Assembly: GCF_004193775.1 (NCBI RefSeq)
Contig: NC_041007.1
Coordinates: forward strand, 23,142,286-23,206,285
Source of the DNA: Glycine soja
Taxonomy: Eukaryota; Streptophyta; Magnoliopsida; Fabales; Fabaceae
Reading direction: 5' to 3'
Length of the DNA: 64,000 nucleotides
Shown here: positions 63,581 through 64,000 of the stretch, piece after piece
Layout of the letters: every line of letters begins with the position of its first letter
Numbering within the stretch: the stretch's first letter is position 1
Notes under the pieces: model-generated
What the model was told of the DNA's origin: nothing
The model's database searches: none
What the model saw: the letters and a program-made list of their open reading frames with translations, nothing else
Position numbers and translations under genes: made by a program

Positions 63581-64000
63581 ATTCGTAGTGGAGGGGCACT
63601 TGGTCATCGTGTCAGGCGAGGAAGACATCTTGGTAAGCTGCCCATCCTCTATGCCTTATGTGGAAGCCGCAGAAGAATCGTTAGAAACCGCTTTCCAGTC
63701 TTTTGAGGTGGTCAGCATTTCCTCCGTGTACTCCCTCTCTGGGCAACCTTGTCTGTCCGATGCAGCAGTAATGATGGCCCGAGTTATGTTGGGGAACAAT
63801 TATGAACCCGGGATGGGTTTAGGCAAAGACAACGGCGGCATAACTAGCCTGATAAATACCCAAGGAAATCGTGGGAAGTATGGTTTAGGCTATAAGCCCA
63901 CTCAGGCGGACATGAAAAGAAGCATCGCGGGAAGGAAGAACAGTGGTCAAAGCTCACGTTGGAGACAAGAAAGTGAAGGAAGCCCGCCCTGCCACATAAG
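63505..64000 (+). pseudogene. Ogre protease C-terminus and G-patch-like segment
   Basis: After the frameshift the +1-shifted frame reads LLGRPWIHSVGVVPSTLHQK, VVEGHLVIVSGEED, then EPGMGLGKDNGGITSL and GKYGLGYKP, a G-patch-like pattern that Ogre/Tat polyproteins carry between protease and RT. The frame runs toward the window end without RT motifs, so the intron and RT expected in Ogre would lie outside. Confidence 0.75.

Larger units (their letters stand above)
56299..64000 (+). mobile_element. Ogre-type Ty3/gypsy element, plus strand, continues beyond window
   Basis: Truncated 5' LTR, tRNA-Arg primer site, leader, ORF1 upstream of gag, gag, protease and a G-patch-like segment. The extra ORF before gag and the primer site are the hallmarks of Ogre/Tat elements. 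The RT-RNase H-integrase part would lie beyond 64000. Confidence 0.88.

Overview
This window looks like pericentromeric heterochromatin of a legume, most likely soybean (Glycine) or a close relative. Almost all recognisable sequence is LTR retrotransposon. The families can be told apart by their tRNA primer-binding sites: SIRE1-type Ty1/copia and a Ty3/gypsy family with initiator-Met sites, Athila/Calypso-type Ty3/gypsy with tRNA-Asp sites, and Ogre-type Ty3/gypsy with tRNA-Arg sites. The organism is inferred from family recognition; no search was run. I found no intact host gene, tRNA, rRNA or CRISPR array.

Layout, left half. 1-572 is a partial gypsy LTR, followed by its primer-binding site and leader. 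That leader is interrupted by a non-autonomous SIRE1-type element (783-6601), resumes at 6602-7473, and is interrupted again by a second, 3'-truncated SIRE1-type element (7474-11009). A fragment of another gypsy copy (LTR end, primer site, leader) fills 11010-12476. A two-LTR minus-strand gypsy element spans 12477-18010. The 5' end of a minus-strand Ogre covers 18011-20040. Broken plus-strand gypsy gag/pol covers 20041-21683, and the 5' end of a minus-strand gypsy covers about 21690-23914. From 23915 to 29535 there are older LTR fragments and unassigned sequence. A minus-strand SIRE1-type element with a perfect 5-bp target duplication (CACCA) lies at 29536-34468. 34474-36950 is old, mostly unassigned sequence.

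Layout, right half. A plus-strand Athila-type element starts at 36951 and ends abruptly at 55035. A second Athila-type element, minus strand, with a perfect target duplication (GTAAT), sits inside its leader at 38285-48474. Both carry gag, protease, RT, RNase H and integrase remnants broken by stops and frameshifts. At 55036-55778 two inverted gypsy LTR pieces form a palindrome with two 345-bp arms. It is followed by a minus-strand gypsy pol fragment (to about 56297) and then a plus-strand Ogre (56299 to the window end) with truncated 5' LTR, ORF1, gag, protease and a G-patch-like segment.

No copy seen here has an undamaged gag-pol. Several are deletion derivatives whose family evidently spread using proteins supplied elsewhere. 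The points most worth checking are: an array of five hairpins with one constant loop (GGGTACA) and covarying stems in a SIRE1-type LTR; an intact second ORF behind a promoter-like module in that same element; a gypsy family whose three copies all lack the RT catalytic YxDD; two Athila-type copies sharing the same two gag stop codons; and the 743-bp LTR palindrome.
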